Assembly: GCA_002373675.1 (NCBI GenBank)
Contig: DFLF01000011.1
Location: 1 to 64,000, forward strand
DNA from: Pseudobutyrivibrio sp. UBA3626
Lineage (GTDB): Bacteria; Bacillota; Clostridia; Lachnospirales; Lachnospiraceae
Direction of reading: 5' to 3'
Length of the DNA: 64,000 nucleotides
Part shown: piece after piece, positions 25,850-34,889 of the stretch
Layout: each line of letters starts with the position of its first letter
Position numbering within the stretch: the stretch's first letter is position 1
Program-made: the position numbers and the translations under genes
Notes under the pieces: generated by a model
The model's input: the letters and a program-made list of their open reading frames with translations, nothing else
Told to the model about the DNA's origin: nothing
Database searches by the model: none

Positions 25850-26749
25850 ATGATGAATGGAGGAAGAAATTATAAGAGCAGCGTATTTGCGCTATTAATG
25901 AAAGACAAAAGAAGGGCGATGGAGTTATATAACGCTGTGAATGGTTCTGATTATGATAATCCGGAAGATGTAACAATTAATACAATAGAAGGTGGAGTGG
26001 AATTGTCGGTTAGGAATGATGCTTCGTTTATTTTGGGGGATAGTCTAAGTATATATGAACATCAATCGACGGTATGTCCCAATATGCCCTTGAGAAGCTT
26101 AGTATATTTTATGGTACTGTTGTATGATATAATAGATTTTGATAATATATATGGTAGTAGGAGAGTTATGTTGCCAACACCTAGATTTGCTGTATTTTAC
26201 AATGGTAATCAAAGTTTGCCGGAAGTTCAGGAAATGAAGCTGTCGGATTCTTTTGAAAAAAAGGAAGAAGACTTAGATTTAGAAGTGAAGTGTGTAGTAT
26301 ATAATATTAATAAGGGTAAGAATAAGGAACTGATGTCAAAATGTACTTGGCTGGGTGATTATTCCTTCTTTGTTAATAAGGTAAGGGAGATACATGCACT
26401 GGATAAATATAAAGAATTAAAGTACGATGTAGAAGAAGCGATTGATTATTGTGTTGAGCATGGTATACTTGCTGATTTTTTTAAAGAAAATCGAAAGGAG
26501 GTCGTAGAAGTGGCAGTTTTAGATTATACTTTTGAAAGACAACTTGAGATGGAAAGAGCAGCAAATATAAAGGAGGGACGTGCAGAGGGACGCGCAGAAG
26601 GACGTGCAGAGGGTGAGGAGGCAATTCTCACTAAGCAAATCACAAGGAAACTAGAGAAAAACAAATCCATTGAACAAATAGCAGAAGAATTGGAAGAAGA
26701 TATTGGTGTAATAAGCACAATAATAGATAAAATACAGAGTAAAGTCTGA
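25850..26749 (+). CDS. Rpn/PD-(D/E)XK nuclease family protein
   Basis: The protein matches the Rpn family of recombination-promoting nucleases, often annotated as transposase_31-like. NDASFILGDSLSIYEHQS near residue 50 gives the Asp and Glu-x-Gln of the PD-(D/E)XK core, followed by NMPLRSLVYFMVLLY. The C-terminus has tandem EGRA repeats (26575-26613), then a coiled tail. I choose ATG 25850 because GGAGG sits 5 nt before it; an in-frame ATG at 25838 overlaps that site. Such genes occur in many near-identical copies in Lachnospiraceae and may behave as mobile or phase-variable loci. Confidence 0.82.
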   Translation: MMNGGRNYKSSVFALLMKDKRRAMELYNAVNGSDYDNPEDVTINTIEGGVELSVRNDASFILGDSLSIYEHQSTVCPNMPLRSLVYFMVLLYDIIDFDNIYGSRRVMLPTPRFAVFYNGNQSLPEVQEMKLSDSFEKKEEDLDLEVKCVVYNINKGKNKELMSKCTWLGDYSFFVNKVREIHALDKYKELKYDVEEAIDYCVEHGILADFFKENRKEVVEVAVLDYTFERQLEMERAANIKEGRAEGRAEGRAEGEEAILTKQITRKLEKNKSIEQIAEELEEDIGVISTIIDKIQSKV

Positions 26750-26817
26750 AAAAGTAGATGTGTAAATAAAAATTATCTGTAAAAATCTCTGGAATCAAAT
26801 GATAAAGGAGTATTCAA

Positions 26818-27085
26818 ATGAAGGCTGTAATACTTAATGGAAGTCCCAGAAAAAAATGGAATACGGATTTAATGCTAAGAGAAGGCAAAGGAGATAGCCG
26901 ACATATTCAAAAGCCTGAACGGAGAAGTAGAGGTATATCCATGTTGCGATACTTTGCAGGTTAATGATTACAGCAAGTTCGATATGTCAGGCTTTAATGA
27001 AGCACATAAGAAGGAAATGAGGGAGAAGAATTTCCCTAACGATCTGGAAAATGCATTTAAGCTGGGCGTTAAGCTTTGTTCATAA
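26818..27085 (+). pseudogene. flavodoxin-family NAD(P)H oxidoreductase, frameshifted with central deletion
   Basis: The start MKAVILNGSPRKK has a GGAG site and is the usual beginning of flavodoxin-like FMN reductases. About 20 codons later the frame must shift to read AKEIADIFKSLNGEVEVY and then the family's C-terminal end (NDYSKFDMSGFNEAHKK, ENAFKLGVKL, stop at 27083-27085). Intact homologues have 150-200 residues; here about half is missing. The gene is dead as read. Confidence 0.8.
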
Positions 27086-27097
27086 CTATTAGAAAGG

Positions 27098-27125
27098 AAG
27101 CTCCTTAAAGGGAGTTTTCTTTTTT
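27098..27125 (+). terminator. intrinsic terminator after the flavodoxin pseudogene
   Basis: AAGCTCC and GGAGTTT pair around TTAAAG, followed by TTTTCTTTTTT. It separates the debris zone from the aldo/keto reductase promoter. Confidence 0.75.
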
Positions 27126-27135
27126 ACATTTTATA

Positions 27136-27187
27136 TTGACGCTGTGTCAGAATGGGTGTATAATTCATTTTGACATGAAGTCAGAAT
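27136..27187 (+). promoter_or_regulatory. aldo/keto reductase promoter with three operator half-sites
   Basis: TTGACG (27136-27141) and TATAAT (27159-27164) are spaced 17 bp. Three copies of a TGTCAGAAT-like half-site overlap or follow: 27145-27153 forward, 27167-27175 inverted, and 27180-27187 forward. They flank the -10 box, the expected position for repression by the TetR-family protein encoded two genes downstream. Confidence 0.7.
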
Positions 27188-27210
27188 AGATTTTGGGAGG
27201 AGTAAGCATT

Positions 27211-28260
27211 ATGAAGTACACTAAGCTTGGTAATTCTAACCTTAATGTATCCCGTATCTGTATGGGATGCATGGGGTTTGGCGATTCGTCGAGAGGTCAG
27301 CACAGCTGGACAATTGATGAAGAACACAGTAGAGATATAATCAAAAGAGGTTTGGAACTGGGAGTGAATTTCTTTGATACGGCAATCGGGTATCAGAGCG
27401 GTACCAGTGAGCAGTACGTAGGCAGGGCTCTTAGAGACTTTGCTAAGCGCGAAGATGTAGTGGTTGCCACGAAATTCCTCCCAAGAACGACACAGGAAAT
27501 CGAAGACGGAATCAGCGGGCAGCAGCATATTGAGAATATGATTGATACAAGCCTTAGTAATCTTGGTATGGACTATGTGGACTTATACATTTATCATATG
27601 TGGGACTACAATACGCCGATTTATGATATAATGGATGGGCTAAACCGTATAGTTAAGGCAGGAAAAGCAAGGTATATCGGTATCTCTAATTGTTTCGCAT
27701 GGCAGCTTGCCAAGGCAAATGCATTAGCTGATAAAGAGGGATTTGAGCGATTCGTATCTATTCAGGGTCACTATAATCTAATCTTTCGAGAAGAAGAAAG
27801 GGAGATGGTGCCGTATTGCGAAGAAGAGAATATTGCTCTTACGCCGTATAGTGCCCTTGCAAGTGGAAGGCTTTCAAGAAAGCCGAAAGACGGTAATACG
27901 AAGAGGGCAAAAGAAGACAGCTATGCCAAGTTTAAGTATGATTCAACTGCCACAGCTGACTCGTCAATTATTTCTCGTGTAGAGGAAATTGCTGATAAGT
28001 ATAACGTATCAATGACGGAAGTATCACTTGCGTGGCTTCTTACTAAGGTTACATCACCTGTTGTAGGGGCGACTAAGCTTCACCACATAGAAGGAGCGGT
28101 AAAAGCTGTGGAGTTAGAACTTAGTGAGGAAGATAAACTATACCTTGAAGAACCTTATGTGCCACATCCTCTTGCAGGTGTGATGGCGCAGAATAAGAAA
28201 AGTGACGCAAATGCCAAGCACGTATGGACTACGGGAGACCAGAAGATTAAGGAAGGATAA
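27211..28260 (+). CDS. aldo/keto reductase
   Basis: An NADPH-dependent carbonyl reductase with the AKR barrel. MKYTKLGNSNLNVSRICMGC opens the fold; the catalytic tetrad is visible as FFDTAIGYQSG (Asp, Tyr), VVATKF (Lys) and YIYHMWD (His). LTPYSALASGRL and VVGATKLHHIEGAVKA form the cofactor-binding end. The start is ATG 27211 with GGGAGG upstream, giving 349 residues; an upstream in-frame ATG at 27193 overlaps that site. It is transcribed with the TetR gene 3 nt downstream, so the pair probably answers to a small electrophile or aldehyde ligand. Confidence 0.92.
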   Translation: MKYTKLGNSNLNVSRICMGCMGFGDSSRGQHSWTIDEEHSRDIIKRGLELGVNFFDTAIGYQSGTSEQYVGRALRDFAKREDVVVATKFLPRTTQEIEDGISGQQHIENMIDTSLSNLGMDYVDLYIYHMWDYNTPIYDIMDGLNRIVKAGKARYIGISNCFAWQLAKANALADKEGFERFVSIQGHYNLIFREEEREMVPYCEEENIALTPYSALASGRLSRKPKDGNTKRAKEDSYAKFKYDSTATADSSIISRVEEIADKYNVSMTEVSLAWLLTKVTSPVVGATKLHHIEGAVKAVELELSEEDKLYLEEPYVPHPLAGVMAQNKKSDANAKHVWTTGDQKIKEG

Positions 28261-28263
28261 GAT

Positions 28264-28881
28264 ATGCCTAAGGGTTCAAAGGAATTAACACAGGCACGAA
28301 GAGAAGAGATTATTAATGCCTGCGAGAAGCTGTATCAGACAATGAGTTTTAAGGATATCACTATAAAAGAGATTGGAAATGTGACATCCTTTACAAGAAC
28401 ATCTATATATAATTATTTTCAGACAAAGGAAGAGATATTTCTTGCGCTGTTTGAGAAGGAATACATACGATGGAATGAAGAGTTAGAAGATATACGAGGT
28501 GAGGAGGATGAGTTAAGCAAAGAAGAGCTATCAGACAGAATTGCCGCATCTCTTGCAAGAAGAGAGCAACTCCTTAAGCTTCTTTCTATGAACAATTACG
28601 ATATGGAAGCAAACAGTCGTCCGGAACTTCTAACCTCCTTTAAGAGAGCATACGGTAAGTCGATAGAGAATATTGAATTGATTCTTGAGAAATTCTGCCC
28701 TGATATGTCATCTTCGGATATTAAGAGTTTTATATATATTTTCTTTCCATTTATGTTCGGAATCTATCCCTACGCAGTGGTGACGGATAAACAGCGAAAA
28801 GCAATGAAGGAAGCAGAAGTGGATTTTGTATATCAGTCAATATATAATATAACAAAAAGCTGTATTATGAATATTCTATAA
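28264..28881 (+). CDS. TetR/AcrR-family transcriptional regulator
   Basis: The N-terminal TetR HTH reads ITIKEIGNVTSFTRTSIYNY then FQTKEEIFLALFEKEY (about residues 32-68), followed by a ligand-binding helical domain to residue 205. It lies 3 nt after the aldo/keto reductase and presumably represses that operon through the TGTCAGAAT-type sites at 27145-27187. The ligand is unknown. Confidence 0.9.
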   Translation: MPKGSKELTQARREEIINACEKLYQTMSFKDITIKEIGNVTSFTRTSIYNYFQTKEEIFLALFEKEYIRWNEELEDIRGEEDELSKEELSDRIAASLARREQLLKLLSMNNYDMEANSRPELLTSFKRAYGKSIENIELILEKFCPDMSSSDIKSFIYIFFPFMFGIYPYAVVTDKQRKAMKEAEVDFVYQSIYNITKSCIMNIL

Positions 28882-28897
28882 AGTAATGTTTTGTCTC

Positions 28898-31489
28898 CTA
28901 TATTAGAGAGAACATTTTATGGCTTTCATAATAGATTTCTTTTGTGATTCCTTTTTCGGAAAAGGCGGCTAAGTAGACTGCGTTCATTAGCTTCTTTATT
29001 TCTTCTTCGTTTAGTTTTATATTGTTTTTGCCATCTGATTTCAAATGTTTAATAAGGCTTTCTTCAACTTCCCTGACAGAGGGATTATCAGACGTAATCA
29101 GTTTTTTCTTTTTCCACTTGTCAAGTGCTAGTCTGTATTCAAGAATAAGTGCTTTATTATACTCCTTCTTTTTTATATAGTTCTTTATTCTTATTATGTT
29201 GACAGCTCTTTTTCCAGCTAACCACATAATAAGAATTATTATAATTACAATAATCATCCATAAAAATGGAAGAAATAGATATCCAACACTACTTACAAAT
29301 TGTTTGATTATTCCCATGATTGAACCTGATGAAGAGTCATTTAATGGGTTAGTCGTTAGAGTGTCGGATAATGTATCAGACAAATCGTTTTGGATGGAAT
29401 TTCCATCTGTATCATCAATTAGTCGTTCTGTGGGATTAAATAATCTGGCAAATGCACCCCAAAATCCGAGGTTTGAAGAGCCGCTTTCTGATTCTTTGGC
29501 AGGAGGAGTCATTTCATAGGGAACCCAGCCGTAGTCTTCTAGATATATTTCCAGCCATGCGTGTGCATTGGCATCTGAAAGTTCTGCTCTGTAGACACCA
29601 ATAGAGTTAGTGCCATTATCAGAAAGAGATGTACCATTATTGACCCACCCATTAATATCATCACTTATTTTTGTGTTAGAAGTAGTATTGCCATAAGAAA
29701 GCAAATATCCTTCACAATATCTTGCGGGTATATTCATATATCTAAGAATAAGTGTTGCAGACGACGCAAAGTGTGCGCAGAACCCATTTCTATTCTTTGT
29801 TAGAAAATGTTCAACCACATCAGAGTCTACAGGTGTTGCACCCGGTGTCATAGTGTAATTAAATTTGTTTTCATAGAATCTTTTTAGTGCTTCTGCAATC
29901 ATAATTGATCTTTTATCAGAATCGTATGAATCGAATTCTTCTGATGTAAGATTTGCTTCGTTACATATATTTGCAAGAGTATCATTAAGATATGAAGGAT
30001 AAGATAAGTAAAGTGTCTTATATTTATCTAAGATTAAAGAAGAGTTCATATCGTTATTGGAATTTGCATTTTCAAGGTCTTTTATAGTATATTTTTCATT
30101 TCCTGTAATCGGAGTAAAGATAGTTTCATATGTATTGTCTTTTAGATTTGTTGACAGCAAATGGATTGCATCATTATAATAAATACTCCTAAAAGGGCTT
30201 ATACCGGTTTTTGCAGGGCTGCCATCTATTGTTGTTAATACGGGTATATAGGGTTGATAACCATATGTATTGTCAGCATTAACATTTTCAACACGCATTT
30301 TATAGTAAGGTGTATTATTGTTAGCATCTTGAAGTATATAATTATCCCCCATTATTATTGCATCGGCATTAGAAGATGGGGAATTATCTAATGTATTGTA
30401 GAAACGGTTGTGTTCGTAACGTACGCCTGTATACGCTTTTAGATATATGTCGTCTTTGCTGTATGGAACATATTCAACGATTAAGTCGGTTTGATAATCG
30501 GGATTAACACTCCTTATTCCTCCTAATTGACCTTTTGAGAGTCCGCCTACAGCGTCGTAACGATTAAATAAAGACGTAATACCGCTTACAACAACAGTTT
30601 TTACATATTTATCTGTGATATCTTTTACTGAATTTGATATTTTTTTTGTAGAGAAATCTGTATTAAAAGTTCCTCCCACAAGAAGCATTATTATAGTTGA
30701 TAGAACAACACTTATGCCCATCATTTTTAGCATGCCTCGTCCACTTGCATGATAGAAATGTTCGTCTCTGTTTTTCTTCCTTTTTCGGCCGTATGGTATG
30801 TCTTTCTTGTATTTATAGGGAAGAGTATAGTGCCCACTTCGCCCTAGAATAGCAACCGATATATATACCGAAAGAAGCATAACAAGATATATCATAGGAG
30901 GAACAATATCTATGTAAAATGCAATCTGGAGTGGAAGAAATGATACAATGAAAGTCATAGGAAGATCCATATATCCGGAAATGGTTATATTAAAAAATAT
31001 AGAGAATACTCCCCCTACAAATATTAACATAGCACTTACAGAGAGTGTACGATTAGCAATCTGCTCCTCGGCAACACGACCTGATACTATACTAAAAAAC
31101 GTTTCGTATCTGCTGATTACTTCATTAAGAAAGGCTTGAAAACCTGAATTAATATACATATAGAATGCAAATGCCATTATAATTAGAATTATAAATACAA
31201 TAACATAGCCACTATAGAAAGTGATTTTGTTATAGTATATGAAAGACGAAAAGAGTGATAGAATAAAAAGGCTAGGAGCAACAACTATATGAGATATGGG
31301 AAGGTCGAATGATGCTGCCAGACCAATAATTGTTCCATATACAGCAAGAAACAGTAAAATTGCGCGTACCAAACAAAGGAAAAGCCTGTTGTCACTTGAA
31401 TCTTTCTTGATGTCAAGTAAGGCGATTCCATACACGTTTTGGTCATGTATTCGTGCTTTTTCTTCTTTTCTTTGCTGCCTTTTATTCAC
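28898..31489 (-). CDS. membrane transglutaminase-like protein (TgpA type)
   Basis: An 863-residue protein with about seven N-terminal membrane helices (residues 30-280), an external transglutaminase-like domain, one more helix near residue 750 and a cytosolic tail. The Cys of RNGFCAHFAS near residue 573, His of ANAHAWLEIY near 640 and an acidic residue in WVPYEMTP complete the triad. It is the last gene of a minus-strand unit with DUF58 and MoxR genes, the conserved trio also seen in Pseudomonas around TgpA. The peptide substrate is unknown. Its start overlaps the DUF58 gene by 8 nt. Confidence 0.9.
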   Translation of the reverse strand: MNKRQQRKEEKARIHDQNVYGIALLDIKKDSSDNRLFLCLVRAILLFLAVYGTIIGLAASFDLPISHIVVAPSLFILSLFSSFIYYNKITFYSGYVIVFIILIIMAFAFYMYINSGFQAFLNEVISRYETFFSIVSGRVAEEQIANRTLSVSAMLIFVGGVFSIFFNITISGYMDLPMTFIVSFLPLQIAFYIDIVPPMIYLVMLLSVYISVAILGRSGHYTLPYKYKKDIPYGRKRKKNRDEHFYHASGRGMLKMMGISVVLSTIIMLLVGGTFNTDFSTKKISNSVKDITDKYVKTVVVSGITSLFNRYDAVGGLSKGQLGGIRSVNPDYQTDLIVEYVPYSKDDIYLKAYTGVRYEHNRFYNTLDNSPSSNADAIIMGDNYILQDANNNTPYYKMRVENVNADNTYGYQPYIPVLTTIDGSPAKTGISPFRSIYYNDAIHLLSTNLKDNTYETIFTPITGNEKYTIKDLENANSNNDMNSSLILDKYKTLYLSYPSYLNDTLANICNEANLTSEEFDSYDSDKRSIMIAEALKRFYENKFNYTMTPGATPVDSDVVEHFLTKNRNGFCAHFASSATLILRYMNIPARYCEGYLLSYGNTTSNTKISDDINGWVNNGTSLSDNGTNSIGVYRAELSDANAHAWLEIYLEDYGWVPYEMTPPAKESESGSSNLGFWGAFARLFNPTERLIDDTDGNSIQNDLSDTLSDTLTTNPLNDSSSGSIMGIIKQFVSSVGYLFLPFLWMIIVIIIILIMWLAGKRAVNIIRIKNYIKKKEYNKALILEYRLALDKWKKKKLITSDNPSVREVEESLIKHLKSDGKNNIKLNEEEIKKLMNAVYLAAFSEKGITKEIYYESHKMFSLI

Positions 31490-32567
31490 AGATTTCCTTT
31501 CTTGTAACCTTGCCGTCTTCTATAAGAATTATACCTTCTGTGCTTTCTTTGAACTTTTCGGTAAAACGTTTGTATGCTCCGTCATAACCTTTTGTATCGA
31601 CGCGGTATAATTCATATAGCGCCTCATATAATTCGTTTTCTTCAGTTACTATTTTCATTGAAAATGTGTCATCTAAGCTGTTATAAATTAGAACAGAGAA
31701 AGGTTCTTTCTCTTTAATTAAATCTTTCCCGATTGATAGAAATACTTCTAAAGTTTTTTGCAACGTGTCTTTTGCTAAATCAACATCAACTTTCATATTC
31801 TCATAATCAACTGTATTGAAATCTGATGAGAGAATGGGAAAGACCAGATAATAGAGTTCTTTTATTTCTTCGTATTCTTTTACCATTAGTTCATCTGTCT
31901 TGGCACTTAATTTCCAGTGAATATCTTTTATACTGTCCCCAGAGCGATATTCTCTGATTTGTTTTGTGTCACGTGTTTTTTCTCCACCTATTGTAGTGAT
32001 TTCTGTAGGATCACCTTCCTTTTTAGATGCTATAACACGTCTCTTGTCATAAGAAGGAACCTCTATATCATCCGGAAGTATTGGAACTTCAATTTGTATA
32101 TCGATTGGCCTTGTAAATGTATACAGATGTAGATAGTCTGTGACATTTAATCTATCTGCTTTAAGGATGAACATTCCGGCTTTTGTTACAGAAAAGGGTA
32201 ATAAGAATTCGTTTTTCTTTTTCCTATCTGCATGAAATACAAATTCCTGAGGCTTTTTATGAGGATAGAACAGGTTCTCGTATGTCATGTCTATCATGCA
32301 ATTTAGGAGTGGAATTATACCTTCGTATGATGCTGATATTTCAACATTAATAATGCCATTTTGAAAAGCATTTATTCTTTTTATAGAAGCATTTACCCTT
32401 AGTTTTTTGAATTCGTATTTTGTGATAAATATAGAAATTACAGGTAATAAGACAAGGAGAAGTAAAAGTACTGATAGGAGTGGCTGCCTGTAGAATATGG
32501 CACCTAAGAGTACAAGAATAATCTCTAATATATATGTTATTTGATATGGTATATTTCTTCTTTTCAT
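31482..32567 (-). CDS. DUF58 domain protein
   Basis: Two N-terminal membrane helices (residues 7-48) precede a beta-rich region and the DUF58 signature EYRSGDSIKDIHWKLSAKTD near residue 208. DUF58 proteins form a von Willebrand A-like module partnered with MoxR ATPases. It lies between moxR and the transglutaminase gene and overlaps the latter by 8 nt, indicating coupled translation. Confidence 0.9.
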   Translation of the reverse strand: MKRRNIPYQITYILEIILVLLGAIFYRQPLLSVLLLLLVLLPVISIFITKYEFKKLRVNASIKRINAFQNGIINVEISASYEGIIPLLNCMIDMTYENLFYPHKKPQEFVFHADRKKKNEFLLPFSVTKAGMFILKADRLNVTDYLHLYTFTRPIDIQIEVPILPDDIEVPSYDKRRVIASKKEGDPTEITTIGGEKTRDTKQIREYRSGDSIKDIHWKLSAKTDELMVKEYEEIKELYYLVFPILSSDFNTVDYENMKVDVDLAKDTLQKTLEVFLSIGKDLIKEKEPFSVLIYNSLDDTFSMKIVTEENELYEALYELYRVDTKGYDGAYKRFTEKFKESTEGIILIEDGKVTRKEICE

Positions 32568-32584
32568 ATATTACTTATCATATA

Positions 32585-33520
32585 TTACTTATTAATTTTG
32601 GGCTGTGGTACATCACTTAGCAAATTTTTTAGAAGAGTATCAATATCTTCACTTGCCGCAATGCTTTGAGTTGTCTGTTTGATTCTGTGTTTTGATACAA
32701 TCAGGAATATATCATGTATATCTTCCGGTATTACATAACTTCGATTATTAAGATATGCATTTGCTTTAGCCATCTGAAGTATGGCAATACTTCCTCTAGG
32801 GCTTAGGCCAAGGGATAATGAAGGATGATTTCTAGTCTCTTCACTAATGGTTACCACGTAGTCATATATACAATCGTCCACATAGAGATTTTGAACTTCC
32901 TTTTGCATTTTATTTATCATGTCTGAATCAGCTATAGGAGATATATCTGACAGGTCTTCTCTTGAGTTGCCTTTTAAGACATTAATTGCATCCTGATGAT
33001 TAGGATATCCCATTGTAAGACACGTCATGAAACGATCTAATTGTGAGTCAGGAAGTCGTTGGGTTCCAGATGAGCCAAATGGATTTTGAGTTGCAATTAC
33101 GAAGAAAGGATTTGGAACCTTTCTCATAACTCCTTCAACGGTAACTTGTCTCTCTTCCATTACTTCAAGAAGTGCAGATTGAGTCTTAGGAGATGTTCTA
33201 TTGATTTCGTCAGCAAGAAACAGGTTGGTATATATGTTACCTTCCTGGAATCTAAAGTCACCTGTCTTTTTATCATATATTTGGAATCCAACCAGATCGC
33301 TGGGAAGAACATCAGGTGTAAATTGGACACGACGATAAGAAAGGGATAATGCTTTAGAAAATGCCACAGCAAGAGTTGTTTTGCCAACACCAGGGATGTC
33401 TTCTAGCAGGACATGTCCGCCTGCGAGAATGGTGGCAAGGACATTTCTTATAACATCATCTTTGCCATGAATTACTTTTTTGATTTCATATATGATTTGT
33501 GAAGTGGTCTCATTTGTCAT
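32585..33520 (-). CDS. MoxR-family AAA+ ATPase
   Basis: A 311-residue AAA+ chaperone with Walker A LEDIPGVGKTTLA near residue 38, Walker B NLFLADEINRTSPKTQSAL near residue 100, a sensor 1 VIATQNPFG and arginine region QLDRFMT. MoxR ATPases remodel or activate partner complexes with vWA-like proteins, here the DUF58 product encoded next. The start overlaps the end of the DHH gene by 11 nt. Confidence 0.93.
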   Translation of the reverse strand: MTNETTSQIIYEIKKVIHGKDDVIRNVLATILAGGHVLLEDIPGVGKTTLAVAFSKALSLSYRRVQFTPDVLPSDLVGFQIYDKKTGDFRFQEGNIYTNLFLADEINRTSPKTQSALLEVMEERQVTVEGVMRKVPNPFFVIATQNPFGSSGTQRLPDSQLDRFMTCLTMGYPNHQDAINVLKGNSREDLSDISPIADSDMINKMQKEVQNLYVDDCIYDYVVTISEETRNHPSLSLGLSPRGSIAILQMAKANAYLNNRSYVIPEDIHDIFLIVSKHRIKQTTQSIAASEDIDTLLKNLLSDVPQPKINK

Positions 33521-34493
33521 GATCCTTCTTTCTCCATTCTTTGTATGCGCTTGTAAATAGATTAATTACAGTTTCTTCTAAATTATCTATTTTATCCAGA
33601 TATTTCTTATATATTATACCACCGGCCATTGTTGGATGACCACCACCGTTTCCAATGTCTTTTAGTGCTATTCTTATAAGGTTTCCCACGTGTACATTGC
33701 TGTCTTCACTTCTTATTGAGAATTTAACAACATCATCTAGCTTTGAGAATACAACTGAAATTTTTACTTCTTCTGTTGATAAAAGAAAGTCTGAAATAAT
33801 CGCAACAAGAGTAGATGGACATTGAAATGGAATATAAGCAAAGCCAAATTCGTCAACGGTTTTAATATTATTAATGGCAGCCTTAAATGCTTTGAAATCA
33901 TCTAAGACCAATTGATTCTGATTGATATAAGTAACCTGTTCATAGTCACAGTAATCAAATACTTCATTAAACATTTCAATGTCGAATTTCGTGCATCCTC
34001 TGTTGAAATCATTAGTATCCATTTTGAGTCCATAACATAGTGCAGAAGCAACGTCTCTAGACATTTTGATTCTAGATTCAACGAAGTAGGATATAATGAT
34101 GCTTGCACAAGCACCAACTTGTCTTATGTCCTGCCATTTATAATCAGCTTTCGAGAAAACAGGATGGTGATCTATACAATATACATCCTCCCCACAGTTA
34201 AAAACGATGTTGGCATTGTTGATCTGAGAATCAACTAGTATATTTACAGCATTAAAAAATTCGTTTTCGTAGTCTGTTCTTGGGCTTGCTTCTATGTTGA
34301 ATACTTTAAGCATTTGAATTAGACTTAATCGTTCAATTACACCGCCATAACAGATTACTGAATCAATATCATAATGACTAAGCAAATTCTGAAGACCGTA
34401 TGCACTGGCAAATGCATCTGGATCAGGGAAGTCATGGGTGTGAATAAATACTTGTTTTGTTTTGAAGTGTTCTAATAAGTCTTTTGTAAACAT
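33510..34493 (-). CDS. DHH-family phosphoesterase (NrnA-like)
   Basis: The 327-residue protein has the DHH core HTHDFPDPDAFASA near residue 18 and CIDHHPVFS near residue 103 with metal-binding Asp/His, then DHHA1 with GNGGGHPTMAGG near residue 289. Relatives degrade nanoRNA, pApA or 3'-phosphoadenosine phosphate. It is the first gene of the MoxR/DUF58/transglutaminase unit; whether the link is functional is unclear. Confidence 0.88.
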   Translation of the reverse strand: MFTKDLLEHFKTKQVFIHTHDFPDPDAFASAYGLQNLLSHYDIDSVICYGGVIERLSLIQMLKVFNIEASPRTDYENEFFNAVNILVDSQINNANIVFNCGEDVYCIDHHPVFSKADYKWQDIRQVGACASIIISYFVESRIKMSRDVASALCYGLKMDTNDFNRGCTKFDIEMFNEVFDYCDYEQVTYINQNQLVLDDFKAFKAAINNIKTVDEFGFAYIPFQCPSTLVAIISDFLLSTEEVKISVVFSKLDDVVKFSIRSEDSNVHVGNLIRIALKDIGNGGGHPTMAGGIIYKKYLDKIDNLEETVINLFTSAYKEWRKKDHDK

Positions 34494-34530
34494 ATGTTGA
34501 TAATATCACAAAAAATACTTGCTGAAAACC

Positions 34531-34559
34531 TTTATAAATAGGTTTAGTTGTGATATAAT
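34531..34559 (+). promoter_or_regulatory. probable promoter of the SCIFF gene
   Basis: A perfect TATAAT (34554-34559) lies 17 bp from TTTATA (34531-34536). The -35 match is weak, but the position, 46 nt before the SCIFF start and divergent from the DHH gene, fits. Confidence 0.5.
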
Positions 34560-34604
34560 CTCTTGAGATATGAAAAAATGCATTTTTTAATAAGGAGAAC
34601 TATC

Positions 34605-34751
34605 ATGAAACATATTAAGACACTTAATACAAAGAAGCTTTCTAATACAGTTAAAAAGGGTGGATGTGGTGAATGCCAGACATCTTGCCAATCAGCTTGT
34701 AAGACAAGTTGTACTGTAGGAAATCAAAGCTGTGAGAATAATAATAAATAA
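34605..34751 (+). CDS. scfA: SCIFF precursor peptide (ranthipeptide)
   Basis: A 48-residue peptide beginning MKHIKTLNTKKLSNTVKKG, with six cysteines in the following segment (CGECQTSCQSACKTSC, then a further one in NQSCENN). This is the SCIFF family (six cysteines in forty-five residues), almost universal in Clostridia. The partner radical SAM enzyme encoded next forms thioether cross-links from Cys to other residues. The ATG at 34605 has AAGGAG upstream; an in-frame longer version from 34563 lacks support. The mature product's role is unsettled; quorum-sensing-like effects have been reported in some clostridia. Confidence 0.95.
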   Translation: MKHIKTLNTKKLSNTVKKGGCGECQTSCQSACKTSCTVGNQSCENNNK

Positions 34752-34779
34752 TCAACTGGTCTAAAGTGATTATTTAAGG

Positions 34780-34830
34780 AACTGACCGATGCCTGGTATG
34801 TATGAATAAACCTGTGCTCGGTCGGTTTTT
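34780..34830 (+). terminator. terminator between SCIFF peptide and maturase genes
   Basis: AACTGACCGA and TCGGTCGGTT pair over 10 bp with one wobble around a 28-nt loop, followed by TTTTT. Partial read-through would give much more precursor peptide than maturase. Confidence 0.75.
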
Positions 34831-34889
34831 GTGCTATTTGATATATTATTTAAATAGTCGAAAAGACACACAGTTAGGAAAGAGATATA

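Noticed and set aside
29196..29519. 107-codon plus-strand frame opposite the transglutaminase gene
   Set aside because: It is antisense to a well-supported 863-residue gene and has no start signals.
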